DNA of 41,487 bases from Cohaesibacter sp. (GCA_025800145.1 JAOXSH010000023.1:1-41487), one strand, 5' to 3'. Shown: positions 25,471 through 35,058, numbered from the stretch's first letter. Numbers and translations: made by a program. The notes: a model not told the origin generated them from the sequence alone.

Positions 25471-26769
25471 TTACTGAACGCCGTATCGCTTGGTCCAGTC
25501 TTTTTCGATGCGTTCCATCCAGCTTGCATGAGGCTCTGGCAAAGCCTGACCAAAGTCTTCCGGCTTTAAGGTGGCAACTCCCAGATCCAATGCATCAAAC
25601 AAGGCCTTGTCTTTGGCGTTGAGGCTGGCCAGATCGAGAATGGTTGGATCGCCCCAGACATTGGGGTCCTGCTTGCGGGCTTGAGCCTGTGGTGACATCA
25701 GGAAATTGGCAACCACAAATGCCCCGGCCTTGGCCTTGGCATTGTAAGGAATGGCAACAAAATGGCTGTTGCCGATGGTGCCTTTGTCAAAGACGAAAGA
25801 GCGCACGCTGTCTGGCAATTCATTGTTGGCAATAGCAGAGGAAGCCGCGCCGGGATTGAAGGTGAAAGCAATTTCGATTTCGCTATCGGCCAGCATGGTT
25901 TTCAGGCTTGTGACATTTTTTGGGAAAGCCTTGCCCTTGCGCCATAAAAGCGGGTTCAATTCATCCAGATAGGCAAACAATTTGTCTGCGACCGGTTTAT
26001 AGCTTTCTTCGCTCACAGGTTTGGACAAGTCAGAAGCATTGGGGGCCACTTCCAGCGCGATTTGTTTCAAAAATGTTGAGCCAATGAAATCGGGCGGTTT
26101 GGGATAGGCGAAGCGGCCCGGATTTTTCTTTGCCCAATCCAGCAGCTCAGCGGCTGATTTTGGCAAATCCTTGGTCACGGCGCTGTCATAATAGAATGAG
26201 AGCTGGGCCATGCCCCATGGACTTTCCAGACCCTCTGTTGGCACAGTAAAATCTGTGGTCAATGTCGGTTTGCCCTTGATGTCCGCATATTGATAATTGG
26301 GCAGATCCGGTGCCCAAGACTTTGGCATTAAAAGGCCTTTTTGCTTCATAGAGGCAAAGTTTTCGCCATTGATCCAGACCAGATCAACCGAGCCGCCTGT
26401 GTCTTTGCCGGCGGCTTTTTCTGCAATGACCTGAGAGACCACATTCGCAGTATCGCTGACTTTGACATGTTTGAGGGTGACGCCATATTGGTCTTGTACC
26501 TGTTTGCCAATCCAGGCGATATAGTCGTTGATACGGTCACCGCCGCCCCATGCGTGCCAATAGACAGTCTGGCCTTTTGCCGCTTTTGTGACTTTGGCCC
26601 AATCTTTGGCAGAGGTCAGCTCTGCATGGCCATCGGCCAAGACAGCAGAGCTTGTCACCATCAGAAAAGCACTGACTGTCAGACCCGACAATGTGGCCAA
26701 CATCTGACGCCGGTCCAAAACTGGGGATCTCGGTTTGGATGCACTGAATGTCTTTGAAGAAGCAACCAT
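25471..26769 (-). CDS. ABC transporter substrate-binding protein, YnjB-like
   Basis: The 432-residue exported protein has an N-terminal SPVLDRRQMLATLSGLTVSA, a twin-arginine-like motif before a hydrophobic stretch ending at VLADG, so Tat export is possible. The mature part carries sequences I associate with the YnjB family (COG4134): VYWHAWGGGDRINDYIAWI, LKHVKVSDTANVVSQVIAEK, VDLVWINGENFASMKQ and TFNPGAASSAI. The substrate of YnjBCD systems is not established. It is the first gene of a three-gene operon with the YnjC- and YnjD-like genes and is followed by an intercistronic hairpin. Confidence 0.88.
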   Translation of the reverse strand: MVASSKTFSASKPRSPVLDRRQMLATLSGLTVSAFLMVTSSAVLADGHAELTSAKDWAKVTKAAKGQTVYWHAWGGGDRINDYIAWIGKQVQDQYGVTLKHVKVSDTANVVSQVIAEKAAGKDTGGSVDLVWINGENFASMKQKGLLMPKSWAPDLPNYQYADIKGKPTLTTDFTVPTEGLESPWGMAQLSFYYDSAVTKDLPKSAAELLDWAKKNPGRFAYPKPPDFIGSTFLKQIALEVAPNASDLSKPVSEESYKPVADKLFAYLDELNPLLWRKGKAFPKNVTSLKTMLADSEIEIAFTFNPGAASSAIANNELPDSVRSFVFDKGTIGNSHFVAIPYNAKAKAGAFVVANFLMSPQAQARKQDPNVWGDPTILDLASLNAKDKALFDALDLGVATLKPEDFGQALPEPHASWMERIEKDWTKRYGVQ

Positions 26770-26933
26770 TGACTATCCTTTATCTTCTGGCCTTTATCTG
26801 TTGGCCTTTATCTTTTGACAAATCGCGTGTGTCTTTTCTTGTTCCATCATTGCAATAGAGTGGTCAATTCACATTCCTTTGAAGATGGCCCTTACAGATA
26901 ATCTTTTATGTCATGGCAATAAAAGATCCATTT

Positions 26934-26949
26934 TATGCCGTTGGTATTA
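26934..26949. repeat. Family B solo end (leftward)
   Basis: TATGCCGTTGGTATTA matches the family B right terminus. It abuts the bacterioferritin terminator hairpin, with no matching left end nearby. Confidence 0.6.
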
Positions 26950-26954
26950 GGCAT

Positions 26955-26990
26955 AAAAAAACCCGCATCGTTATCAATGCGGGTTTTTTT
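26955..26990 (-). terminator. Rho-independent terminator after bfr
   Basis: The stem ACCCGCAT / ATGCGGGT with an 8-nt loop is flanked by seven A and seven T residues, so it can terminate on both strands. It is 18 bases beyond the bfr stop. Confidence 0.9.
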
Positions 26991-27008
26991 CTTCTATTAC
27001 GAGGGCGC

Positions 27009-27494
27009 TTATTCGCCAGCGCCTGCATCTTCTGCCTGCAATTGGGCATATTTTTCTTTGCCCAGCTCGGAGAGAAGATTGAGCTGAGTTTCGAGGAAGT
27101 CGATATGACCTTCTTCATCGCCAATCAGGTCTTCAAACAGTTTCATGGACATGAAATCGCCAGCATCATTACAGGCTTTGCGGGCTTCCATATAAAGCTC
27201 ACGCGCAGAAATCTCAGCTTTCAGGTCACTGTTGAGGATTTCCTCAATAGACTGGCCAATCATCAGCGGGTCAAGCTGTTGCAGATTTGGATGGCCTTCC
27301 AAAAACAGAATGCGCTCAATCAGCTTGTCCGCATGTTGCATCTCTTCGATGGATTCCTCGCGCCACTTGGCGGACATTTTGGTGTAACCCCAATCGTCCA
27401 GCAGGCGATAATGAAGCCAATATTGGTTTACCGCGGTCAATTCATGGCGCAGCGCCTTGTTCAAAAATTCGATTACGGTTGCATTACCCTTCAT
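27009..27494 (-). CDS. bfr: Bacterioferritin
   Basis: The 161-residue iron-storage subunit forms a 24-mer shell that oxidises and stores Fe(II) and binds haem at subunit interfaces. All ferroxidase ligands of the family are present (E18, E51, H54, E94, E127, H130) together with the haem-binding Met52 (SIEEMQHAD). Length is typical. AGAGGA lies five bases before the ATG. Two Irr-box-like palindromes sit about 70-100 bases upstream, so iron- or haem-responsive control is likely. The partner ferredoxin gene bfd is upstream on the same strand. Confidence 0.97.
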   Translation of the reverse strand: MKGNATVIEFLNKALRHELTAVNQYWLHYRLLDDWGYTKMSAKWREESIEEMQHADKLIERILFLEGHPNLQQLDPLMIGQSIEEILNSDLKAEISARELYMEARKACNDAGDFMSMKLFEDLIGDEEGHIDFLETQLNLLSELGKEKYAQLQAEDAGAGE

Positions 27495-27562
27495 GACGGT
27501 CCTCTTTGCTCTGTCTTTTGGGAAATCCTGTTGGTCCAGCTTTTGCAGCTCAGAATTTTAAA

Positions 27563-27593
27563 TTAGAATGACTCTAAATTAGAACCATTCTAA
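27563..27593 (-). promoter_or_regulatory. Tandem Irr-box (ICE)-like operator upstream of bfr
   Basis: Two adjacent palindromes occur: TTAGAACCATTCTAA (27579-27593, perfect half-sites) and TTAGAATGACTCTAA (27563-27577, one half-site mismatch). Their centres are 16 bases apart. They match the published alphaproteobacterial Irr/ICE pattern of TTAGAA and TTCTAA half-sites around three bases. Irr responds to haem and iron and controls iron-storage genes in Hyphomicrobiales. The site lies in the 225-base gap between bfd and bfr. Confidence 0.8.
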
Positions 27594-27719
27594 TTAAAGG
27601 TCAATGGATTTAGGAAAAAATACGTAATAGCCGGGGCCCACATGACCGCAAAGTCCGGTCTTTTGGCAAAAGGCAAGACAGACAGGATGTGGAGAACGTG
27701 GATGTCACATTTTGAATTT

Positions 27720-27992
27720 TTATGAAAAACCCGGACAATCATTTGGCGCACTTGTGAAGCGGCGTTGACGCAAGCGATCCAGATCCTCGCGCCTTGCAAT
27801 ACTCACCTCATGGCCCATATCCAGCAAAATGGCTTCGATCATCGGACGACAACAGCCACATTTGGCCTTGCAGCCTCTGCCACGATAGATCTGATTGGAG
27901 CGCAAAGGGTGTCCGGGATTTTCAGCCGCCAGTTTGTTCGCGATCTCACGGATTTCATGGTCAGTGATATGATTGCAATGGCAGATGATCAT
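27720..27992 (-). CDS. bfd: Bacterioferritin-associated [2Fe-2S] ferredoxin
   Basis: The 90-residue protein of the BFD family donates electrons to bacterioferritin haem so that stored iron can be released. Cluster ligands are C4 and C6 (ICHC) and C45 and C48 in CKAKCGCC; the extra cysteines C41 and C47 are notable. It is longer than the E. coli Bfd of about 64 residues through a middle and C-terminal extension. The frame runs further upstream, but the ATG at 27992 starts directly at the conserved MIICHCNHIT and has GGGA six bases before it. It precedes bfr on the same strand. Confidence 0.9.
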   Translation of the reverse strand: MIICHCNHITDHEIREIANKLAAENPGHPLRSNQIYRGRGCKAKCGCCRPMIEAILLDMGHEVSIARREDLDRLRQRRFTSAPNDCPGFS

Positions 27993-28404
27993 ATTGGTCC
28001 CAGCTTTTATGGCTCTTGATTCTGTTTCAAGATCTGATTGCGCCCAAGGCATATAGAAGATTGATGGTCCAAACCTTGTTCAAGATCAAAGTCTATCCGG
28101 GTTTTTGCTTAGTGCCCAATTTAAAAGTCTCTGCCAGAGACTTTTAGGCGGCATATCCAACCCTCTCCCCCTTTTCATACCACCCGTCATGGTACCCTCA
28201 TGGGCGGTTTGGGAGAGGGAGAGGCTTGGCTCAGGACTTTTCAATCAGGCTCTTAGAAAAAAGCAATGTTGTCTTTTAAAATCAAGTTTTTGTTTATGCA
28301 AGCGCTTTTGTTTTGTGACAAAAGAAGAAATCTTGGCTTTATGGCATTTTCTACTCGCAACCGAACCGGCATCATCCTATCTATAAGGGGAAAGGATATG
28401 CAGT
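27993..28404. other. Divergent intergenic region between bfd and the SDR gene, carrying repeat A4
   Basis: No gene is supported. Family A copy A4 takes up 28110-28257. The flanks presumably hold the divergent promoters of bfd and the oxidoreductase gene, but I identify no clear operator. Confidence 0.5.
28110..28257. repeat. Family A palindromic repeat, copy A4
   Basis: This is a full copy. The left side has GCCCAATTTAAAAGTCTC then GAGACTTTTAGGCGGCATA; it continues through CCAACCCTCTCCCCC and the core CACCCGTCATGGTACCCTCA to GGACTTTTCAATCAGGC on the right. It contains the same CCCGTCATGGTACCCTCATG core as A1. Confidence 0.85.
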
Positions 28405-29151
28405 ATGTCAGATACAGAACGCAAAACCCTGGTTTTAACAGGAGCCAGTCGTGGCATTGGCCATGCGACCGTCAAACGCTTCTCTCAGGCAGGGTGGCGC
28501 GTTATTTCCTGCTCGCGCCAGCCCTTTTCGACCAAATGCCCCTGGCCGATGGGCCCTGAAGACCATATCCAGATTGATTTGTCCGATCCCGATAATCTGG
28601 GGGTCGCTGTTGGGGAAATAAAGGATCGGTTAAAGGCAGATGGCGGGCGGCTTCATGCCTTGGTGAATAATGCTGCCATCAGCCCCAAAAATGGTGAAGG
28701 GCAAAGGCTGGACAGTCTGGAAACGCCGATGCATTTGTGGCGTCAGGTGTTTCAGGTTAATTTCTTTGCGCCAATCATGCTGGCTCGCGGTCTGTTTGAC
28801 GAGCTGAAAACAGCACAAGGGTCTGTGGTCAATGTCACATCCATTGCAGGTATGCGTGTGCATCCCTTTGCCGGTACTGCTTATGCAACCTCCAAAGCGG
28901 CTCTTGCGTCGCTGACACGAGAGATGGCGGCGGATTTTGGCCCTCATAATATTCGTGTCAATGCCATTGCACCGGGGGAGATTGATACGTCCATTCTCTC
29001 GCCCGGCACCGAAAAAATTGTCGAGACCATTCCTTTGCGTCGTTTGGGGCTGACGTCAGAGGTGGCAGACACCATTTATTTCCTTTGTTCTGATCAGTCT
29101 TCCTATGTTTCAGGCTCGGAAATTCACATCAATGGTGGCCAACATGTGTGA
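28405..29151 (+). CDS. SDR-family NAD(P)-dependent oxidoreductase
   Basis: The 248-residue cytosolic dehydrogenase has the classical short-chain fold: cofactor motif TGASRGIG (12-19), NNAAIS, a Ser in NVTSIAG, the catalytic YATSK (Y160, K164), and a C-terminal SEIHINGGQHV resembling FabG-type reductases. The substrate cannot be inferred. AAAGGA eight bases before the ATG at 28405 fixes the start. It stands alone between family A copy A4 and the convergent pckA gene. Confidence 0.9.
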   Translation: MSDTERKTLVLTGASRGIGHATVKRFSQAGWRVISCSRQPFSTKCPWPMGPEDHIQIDLSDPDNLGVAVGEIKDRLKADGGRLHALVNNAAISPKNGEGQRLDSLETPMHLWRQVFQVNFFAPIMLARGLFDELKTAQGSVVNVTSIAGMRVHPFAGTAYATSKAALASLTREMAADFGPHNIRVNAIAPGEIDTSILSPGTEKIVETIPLRRLGLTSEVADTIYFLCSDQSSYVSGSEIHINGGQHV

Positions 29152-29322
29152 TTAGGGCAAAACTCACCTTTTTGCTGTTTATGGTGTCAAAATCAACGGT
29201 TCGACCAAGCCTCTTGGTGCGATAAGGGTTTTGCTTTTTTACGAACGAGAGTTCATGCCCGCTAGGGCCCAACCACTTCAAGCACCTGTATCAGGATGTT
29301 GCAGGCACCCGGATACAAAAGA

Positions 29323-29352
29323 GGCAGGCTCATCATAACAAATGAACCTGCC
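29323..29352 (-). terminator. Terminator after pckA
   Basis: On the minus strand GGCAGGTTCAT pairs with ATGAGCCTGCC, including a G-U pair, and is followed by TCTTTTGT. A second hairpin without a U-run (29364-29389) lies between it and the pckA stop. Confidence 0.7.
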
Positions 29353-29413
29353 CTTAATGTATAAGCCCAGTCAGGATTCTGACGGGGCTTTAAATGATCA
29401 GCAATGCGCGCTT

Positions 29414-31060
29414 TTATGCGTCAACCAAAGCCTTTGGAGCAGCAGCTTTCACGCTGTCATCAACATGGGCTTGAAAGATTTTGAAATTCTCGACAAACAT
29501 GCCAGCCAATTTGGCCGCCTGTATATCATAAGCGGCTTTGTCTGCCCATGTCTCGCGTGGGGCGAGAAGAGCATCATCAACACCAGGCACAGAGACGGGA
29601 ACATCCACGCCGAAAATTTCATCCTTGCGGAATTCCATGCCTTTAAGCGAGCCATCAAGAGCGGCAGAAAGCAGGGCACGGGTTGCCTTAATCGGCATAC
29701 GATGACCTGTGCCATAAGCGCCACCAGTCCAGCCGGTATTGACCAGCCAGCAATTCACTTCATGCTCTTTCATCAGCTCACGCAGCAAATTGCCATATTC
29801 TGACGGATGCCGCGGCATGAAAGGTGCACCAAAACAGGTGGAGAAGGTCGCTTCCGGCTCGGTAACACCTTTCTCGGTGCCAGCCACTTTCGCGGTATAA
29901 CCGGACAGGAAATGATACATGGCCTGTTCAGGTGTCATATGCGCAATGGGAGGCAACACGCCAAAGGCATCAGCGGTCAGCATGATGATATTCTTTGGAT
30001 GGGGTGCCAAACCGGTATCAGAAGCATTTGGAATGAAATGGATCGGATAGGCGCAGCGCGTATTCTCTGTTTTTGAGCCATCGTCAAAATCAGGAATGCG
30101 GCTGACAGGATCCAGCACAACATTTTCCAAAATGGTGCCAAAGCGCTCGGTGGTAGAGAAGATTTCAGGCTCTGCCTCTTTTGACAAGCGAATGGTTTTT
30201 GCATAGCACCCGCCTTCAAAATTGAACAGGCCATCAGCGCCCCAACCATGCTCGTCATCACCAATCAGGGTGCGGCTTGGATCCGCAGACAGAGTGGTTT
30301 TGCCTGTGCCGGACAAGCCAAAGAAGATGGCAGAATCGCCTTCATCGCCCACATTGGCAGAGCAATGCATTGGCATCACACCTTGCGGCGGCAACAGGAA
30401 GTTGAGAATGGAGAAGACAGACTTCTTCATTTCGCCAGCATAAGATGTGCCACCAATTAGAACCATCTTTTTGGTGAAATTTACAGCAATAACGGTTTCG
30501 GTACGGCAACCATGACGCTCTGGATCGGCGGTAAAGCTTGGCAAGTCAATAATGGTCCAGTCAGGAACAAAAGAGGCAAGCTCTTCCAAAGCTGGGCGGA
30601 TCATCAGATTGCGAATGAAATGGGAATGCCAGGCAAATTCTGTAAAGACTCGGGTCGGCAGGCGATAGGTTTCATCTGCGCCACCATACAGATCTTGTGC
30701 AAACAATTGTTTGCCTTCTGCATGGGCCATAAAGTCTTCATACAGAATATCAAATTTGGCTGGATCCAATGGTTTGTTATTGTCCCACCAGCAAGCATTT
30801 TCGCTGATTGCATCGCGAACAACAAATTTGTCCTTGGGTGAACGACCGGTATGTTTGCCGGTATCCACGGCTAGCGCACCGCCAGCAACCAATTGTCCTT
30901 CTTCGCGGTTCAACGCTTCTTCATAAAGCTGTGGTTCACGGAGATTCCAGTAGACGCTGTCGAGGTTACGCAAACCAGATTGATCTGCTCCGTGGGTTTC
31001 GTTCCACGTGCCGAATTGTTTCACTTTTTCAAGCCCCTTGAGACACTCATAACGGGACAT
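29414..31060 (-). CDS. pckA: Phosphoenolpyruvate carboxykinase (ATP)
   Basis: The gluconeogenic enzyme converts oxaloacetate and ATP to PEP, CO2 and ADP. Key segments are [12 protein letters not shown] (substrate Arg), [20 protein letters not shown] then the kinase P-loop [13 protein letters not shown], the metal site [20 protein letters not shown], and [14 protein letters not shown] near the C-terminus. With the ATG at 31060 it is 548 residues; the family is about 530-540. The frame stays open to a TTG at 31150, and neither this ATG nor the one at 31075 has a strong ribosome-binding site, so the start is uncertain. It is divergent from chvI, as in other Hyphomicrobiales. Confidence 0.95.
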   Translation of the reverse strand: MSRYECLKGLEKVKQFGTWNETHGADQSGLRNLDSVYWNLREPQLYEEALNREEGQLVAGGALAVDTGKHTGRSPKDKFVVRDAISENACWWDNNKPLDPAKFDILYEDFMAHAEGKQLFAQDLYGGADETYRLPTRVFTEFAWHSHFIRNLMIRPALEELASFVPDWTIIDLPSFTADPERHGCRTETVIAVNFTKKMVLIGGTSYAGEMKKSVFSILNFLLPPQGVMPMHCSANVGDEGDSAIFFGLSGTGKTTLSADPSRTLIGDDEHGWGADGLFNFEGGCYAKTIRLSKEAEPEIFSTTERFGTILENVVLDPVSRIPDFDDGSKTENTRCAYPIHFIPNASDTGLAPHPKNIIMLTADAFGVLPPIAHMTPEQAMYHFLSGYTAKVAGTEKGVTEPEATFSTCFGAPFMPRHPSEYGNLLRELMKEHEVNCWLVNTGWTGGAYGTGHRMPIKATRALLSAALDGSLKGMEFRKDEIFGVDVPVSVPGVDDALLAPRETWADKAAYDIQAAKLAGMFVENFKIFQAHVDDSVKAAAPKALVDA

Positions 31061-31685
31061 GACCCAGGATGTCATATCCCATATATAATTGTGACAATCT
31101 GACCACTTGGCCAGCCCGTTTTTAGATTGCCATTCATCGGCAATCCTCAATCCGGGATCCGCAAAAAAAGCTGCGGAAGTTTATATGGTCCGGCGGATGA
31201 ACCCGCTTCTACTCTAAACCCCTTGTGGAAGACCTTTGGTTTTTTATCGTCTTCCAGCTGTTGGCGACCCTAGGCTTTTTATACGCCAAAAACAAGGATA
31301 GGCTTGGTATCAAGCCCATCATGCTTAAAGAACAAAAAGCCCAAACATCAGCCAACGGCTTTCTCATATAACAACTTGATGAAATTTTACAGCTAACTTT
31401 TTGCCCATTTTCTATCCTTTGGTTGAATAGTGCACAGGCTTCCATCAAACTGTGAAAAAGCGCAAGCAGTTCGCCTGACCTAAGGGAAAGTAAAGCCAAG
31501 GAGATGGCATGAAATGGGGATGCGGGGGTGATTTTACACGCAAGAGCAGCGCTTGCCACAATTTTGCGACTTTCTGAGCTTACCTGCCAAAGAAACATCT
31601 CTATATAAGAAGAGCAGGACAGTTTGTGACAAAGACTGCACAGACTGGAAAAAGCGCACGCAAAGCGCGCAAGAAAGGAAGTCGC
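31061..31685. promoter_or_regulatory. Divergent pckA / chvI intergenic region
   Basis: About 620 bases lie between the two start codons. Open frames exist on both strands, including a 129-codon minus frame, but none has family motifs or good codon character. Promoters for pckA and the chvI operon should be here. ChvI regulation of pckA is known in relatives, but I see no binding site I can name with confidence. Confidence 0.45.
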
Positions 31686-32396
31686 ATGGCAACGATTGCT
31701 TTGGTCGATGACGATCGCAACATCCTGACCTCGGTCTCCATCGCTCTGGAGGCGGAAGGCTACAAGGTCGATACCTATACAGACGGAGCCTCTGGTCTGG
31801 ATGGTCTTTTACATGCGCCACCCGATCTGGCAATTCTCGATATCAAAATGCCGCGTATGGATGGCATGGAATTGCTGCGCCGCTTGCGCCAGCAAACAGA
31901 TATACCGGTCATTTTTCTGACATCCAAGGATGATGAAATTGACGAATTGTTTGGTTTGAAAATGGGGGCAGATGATTTCATTCACAAACCATTTTCCCAA
32001 CGTTTGCTTGTTGAGCGTGTCAAAGCGGTGTTGCGCCGTGCGCAGGCCCGTGAAGCTGCGGCACGACCCGACAGCGAGACGCCAAAATCCGATCTGTTGG
32101 AGCGAGGCAAATTGTCGATGGATCAGGAGCGCCATGCATGCAGCTGGGAAGGCAAGCCTGTTACCCTGACGGTAACCGAATTTCTTATCCTCTTTTCACT
32201 GGCCCAACGCCCCGGCGTGGTCAAAAGCCGCAATGCCCTGATGGATGCCGCCTATGAAGATCAGGTCTATGTCGATGATCGCACCATTGACAGCCATATC
32301 AAACGCTTGCGGAAAAAATTCAAGGCCGTGGACAACAGCTTTGATATGATTGAGACTTTATATGGTGTGGGCTATCGCTTCCGTGAGCAGGCATAG
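31686..32396 (+). CDS. chvI: Response regulator ChvI
   Basis: This 236-residue OmpR/PhoB-type regulator controls envelope and acid-stress genes with ChvG in Hyphomicrobiales. The receiver domain shows DDD (8-10), the phosphorylation site D52 in [14 protein letters not shown]79 and K101 (FIHKPF). The C-terminal winged helix ends [17 protein letters not shown] then [11 protein letters not shown]-like sequence ([11 protein letters not shown]). The frame continues upstream, but AAGGAAG four bases before the ATG at 31686 gives a start at [10 protein letters not shown], which agrees with the family. chvG follows after 60 bases. Confidence 0.96.
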   Translation: MATIALVDDDRNILTSVSIALEAEGYKVDTYTDGASGLDGLLHAPPDLAILDIKMPRMDGMELLRRLRQQTDIPVIFLTSKDDEIDELFGLKMGADDFIHKPFSQRLLVERVKAVLRRAQAREAAARPDSETPKSDLLERGKLSMDQERHACSWEGKPVTLTVTEFLILFSLAQRPGVVKSRNALMDAAYEDQVYVDDRTIDSHIKRLRKKFKAVDNSFDMIETLYGVGYRFREQA

Positions 32397-32456
32397 GGGT
32401 TTCTTGTTCAAAAAGGTGCCGCAGGCATTGAGATTTTTCGGATAAGGGACGCCAGA

Positions 32457-34295
32457 GTGGCAAAAGGTGAGATGGACGCACAAGATCAGCAAAGCGCCAA
32501 CAGTCAGGCAGATAGCGGGATGAGTGCTCGCAAAGCCTGGTGGTTGCGCTTGCGTATTCGTCTGTCTCGTCTGGTTGAAATGACAGCTTTTTCCTCGCTC
32601 ACCCGACGGATTGTCTTGCTCAATCTGGCCGCGCTTGCGGTTCTGGTAATTGGAATCCTCTATCTCAACCAGTTCCGGGCAGGGCTGATTGATGCCCGTG
32701 TGACATCCTTGCTCACACAGGGCAAAATTATTGCAGGGGCTGTCGCAGCCTCTGCGGCAGCAGATGCCGATGCCATTACCATCAATCCCGACCGTTTGCT
32801 GGAATTGCAGGCAGGGGAGAGTTTCACACCGAGCGAAGATACATTTGGCTTTTTTGACTTTCCCATTGACCCCGAACGCGCCGCCCCGATTTTGCAAGCC
32901 GCCATATCCCCAACCGATACCCGCGCCCGCATCTATGATCTGGAAGGCAATCTGGTCATCGATTCCCGGCGTTTGCACAGTCAGGGCATTTTGCGCTTTG
33001 CCTTGCCCTCTCCCGATCAGCAAGAGGATGCGTCAATTCTGGAAACCAGATGGTGGCAGCAAATCTGGCAGCGCATTTTGTTATGGATGCGCCGTGGCGA
33101 TTTGCCCATCTATCAGGAATTGGGTAGCGGCGACGGGCGTGGCTATCCAGAAGTGGTGCTGGCCTTGGATGGATCGCCCGGCTCTGTGGTGCGCGTCAAT
33201 GACCGGGGAAAGCTGATTGTTTCGGTTGCTGTGCCCATTCAGCGTTCGCGGGTGATTGCGGGTGCTTTGTTGTTATCCACCCGCGATGGGGAAATTGACG
33301 AAATTGTCCAAGCCGAACGCTGGGGCATTGTGCGGCTCTTTTTCATTGCAGCCTTGGTCACCGGCACCCTGTCAGTGCTGTTGGCGGGCACCATTGCAGG
33401 GCCAGTGCGGCGCTTGTCAGAGGCCGCCCAGCGGGTGCGACGCGGGGTCAAGGCCCGCGAGCAAATCCCGGATTTTTCGGATCGCAAAGACGAAATTGGT
33501 GTGCTCTCGCAATCTTTGCGTGAGATGACAGATACGCTCTATCAGCGCATGGATGCCATTGAAGCCTTTGCCGCTGATGTCTCTCATGAATTGAAAAACC
33601 CGCTGACTTCTTTGCGCTCTGCCGTGGAAACCCTGCCATTGGCCAAAAATGATCAATCGCGACAAAGATTGGTCGATATCATTTTGCACGATGTGCGCCG
33701 ACTGGACCGCCTGATTTCGGATATTTCAGATGCTTCGCGTTTGGATGCAGAACTGGCACGTCTGGAATCAGAAGAAATCAATCTCAGGGCCTTGCTGGAG
33801 ACAATTGTCACCATACAGGATGAAATCGGTGTCAAATCCGATATATCGGTTTCCCTGACATGTTTGGATGAGAAGAATAAGGGCTTCTCTGTGTTGGGCA
33901 ATGACAGTCGACTGGGGCAGGTCTTTGTGAATTTGATCGATAATGCCCGCTCATTCACAACAAAAGGCGGCGAGGTACGCGTCAGCGTGACGCGCAAACG
34001 CTCTTGGGTTGAAGTAACCATCGATGATGATGGGCCCGGCATTCAGGCAGAAGATGTCAACCGGGTCTTTGAGCGCTTCTATACAGATCGCCCACCAGAA
34101 GAGGCCTTTGGCCAAAATTCCGGTCTTGGCCTGTCCATCTCAAAACAGATCATCGAGGCCTATCAGGGCCGGATCGTCGCCTCCAATCGGCTGGGCGAGG
34201 CCGATGATACAGGCATTGCAACCATATTGGGCGCGCGGTTCAGTGTGCGCTTGCGGGCTTGTCAGAGCCAAGATCAGAATGCGGGGCGCACATGA
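32457..34295 (+). CDS. chvG: Sensor histidine kinase ChvG
   Basis: The 612-residue inner-membrane kinase partners ChvI. A cytoplasmic N-terminus is followed by TM1 (IVLLNLAALAVLVIGILYL, about 52-70), a periplasmic sensor domain of about 210 residues, TM2 (LFFIAALVTGTLSVLLAG, about 290-308), HAMP (GPVRRLSEAAQRVRRG), an H-box with H377 (VSHELKNPLTSL), an N-box (NLIDNARSF) and G-boxes DDDGPGIQ and GLGLSISKQI. The GTG at 32457 (AAGGGA seven to eight bases upstream) and the ATG at 32472 (AAGGTG close by) are both possible. Its stop overlaps hprK by four bases. Confidence 0.95.
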   Translation: MAKGEMDAQDQQSANSQADSGMSARKAWWLRLRIRLSRLVEMTAFSSLTRRIVLLNLAALAVLVIGILYLNQFRAGLIDARVTSLLTQGKIIAGAVAASAAADADAITINPDRLLELQAGESFTPSEDTFGFFDFPIDPERAAPILQAAISPTDTRARIYDLEGNLVIDSRRLHSQGILRFALPSPDQQEDASILETRWWQQIWQRILLWMRRGDLPIYQELGSGDGRGYPEVVLALDGSPGSVVRVNDRGKLIVSVAVPIQRSRVIAGALLLSTRDGEIDEIVQAERWGIVRLFFIAALVTGTLSVLLAGTIAGPVRRLSEAAQRVRRGVKAREQIPDFSDRKDEIGVLSQSLREMTDTLYQRMDAIEAFAADVSHELKNPLTSLRSAVETLPLAKNDQSRQRLVDIILHDVRRLDRLISDISDASRLDAELARLESEEINLRALLETIVTIQDEIGVKSDISVSLTCLDEKNKGFSVLGNDSRLGQVFVNLIDNARSFTTKGGEVRVSVTRKRSWVEVTIDDDGPGIQAEDVNRVFERFYTDRPPEEAFGQNSGLGLSISKQIIEAYQGRIVASNRLGEADDTGIATILGARFSVRLRACQSQDQNAGRT

Positions 34296-34795
34296 CCTTT
34301 CTTGATGTGAGTGCCAGCACCATCTTGGCCCATAAGCTGGACCATGCTGCTTGCCTGTTGATCGGCAGACAAGGGGTCTTGGTGCGCGGACAGTCAGGAA
34401 GTGGCAAGTCTTTTTTGCGGCGTTATATGAGCGCGCAATGTCAGCAAAGAGGCCTATTCTCTGCTTTGGTCAGCGATGATTATGTGCATCTCTTGGCACC
34501 CAAAGCCAGCCCTGATTTCATTTTGGCGCAAGCCCCCAAGGCCACCTTTGCCAAGCAAGAGGTGCGAGGTGTGGGTATTTGCCAAATCGATAAAAATGAG
34601 CCATGCGAAAGTCTGGTGCGTGTGCATCTTGTGGTGGATCTGCAAAAGCCGGGCGAAATTGTCAGATACCCGGAGCCTCAAGAGCAGCAGATCGCTTTGC
34701 TCACTGCCAGCCTGCCAAGACTAAGTGTGCCCCGACAGGATTGTGTGAGGGCGGCAGATATGATTTTTGCCACGCTATCCACACTGCATTCTTGA
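34292..34795 (+). CDS. hprK: Truncated HPr kinase/phosphorylase (Hyphomicrobiales type)
   Basis: The 167-residue protein corresponds only to the catalytic half of HprK; the N-terminal domain of Gram-positive enzymes is absent, as is normal in alphaproteobacteria. The P-loop is GQSGSGKS (33-40), followed by LVSDDYVHL with the catalytic acidic pair and EVRGVGICQID. It phosphorylates or dephosphorylates the regulatory Ser of HPr. ATGA overlap with chvG implies coupled expression with the envelope-stress system. A family A repeat separates it from the EIIA gene, which in relatives follows closely. Confidence 0.92.
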   Translation: MTFLDVSASTILAHKLDHAACLLIGRQGVLVRGQSGSGKSFLRRYMSAQCQQRGLFSALVSDDYVHLLAPKASPDFILAQAPKATFAKQEVRGVGICQIDKNEPCESLVRVHLVVDLQKPGEIVRYPEPQEQQIALLTASLPRLSVPRQDCVRAADMIFATLSTLHS

Positions 34796-34809
34796 GCTCT
34801 TTTGCGACT

Positions 34810-34955
34810 GAGTGCCCGATTTAAAAGTCTCTGTCTGAGCCTTTTAGGCCACATCTCCAGCACTCTTCTCCTTTTCAGACCACCCGTCATGACACCCTCA
34901 TGGGCGGCCTGGAAGGAGAGAGGGCTGGCTCAGGACTTTTAAATCAGGCTCTTAA
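34810..34955. repeat. Family A palindromic repeat, copy A5
   Basis: This is a full copy between hprK and the EIIA gene: GTGCCCGATTTAAAAGTCTC, then CTGTCTGAGCCTTTTAGGCC, the core CACCCGTCATGACACCCTCA, and the right arm GGACTTTTAAATCAGGC. It interrupts an otherwise compact regulatory operon. Confidence 0.85.
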
Positions 34956-35058
34956 ACGACTTTTGACTTGCGTTCGGGCGCTGAAGCGTCATGATAGCAA
35001 AAACTGTTTGCGCATAAGGCAGCAGTTCATTTTCGCATCAAGGGAGTCAAGACGCCGC

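Noticed and set aside
22854-26769. Assignment of the three-gene ABC operon as thiamine transporter ThiBPQ
   Set aside because: The fused permease and small ATPase fit ThiPQ, but the binding protein carries YnjB-type sequence (WINGENF, AWGGGDRINDYI) and not ThiB sequence.
31209-31598. 129-codon open frame on the minus strand between pckA and chvI
   Set aside because: No recognisable domain, odd composition, and no convincing ribosome-binding site; treated as intergenic.
34259-34291. Longer start for hprK inside chvG
   Set aside because: The ATG at 34292 overlaps the chvG stop as ATGA and matches the family start, so the upstream extension is not needed.
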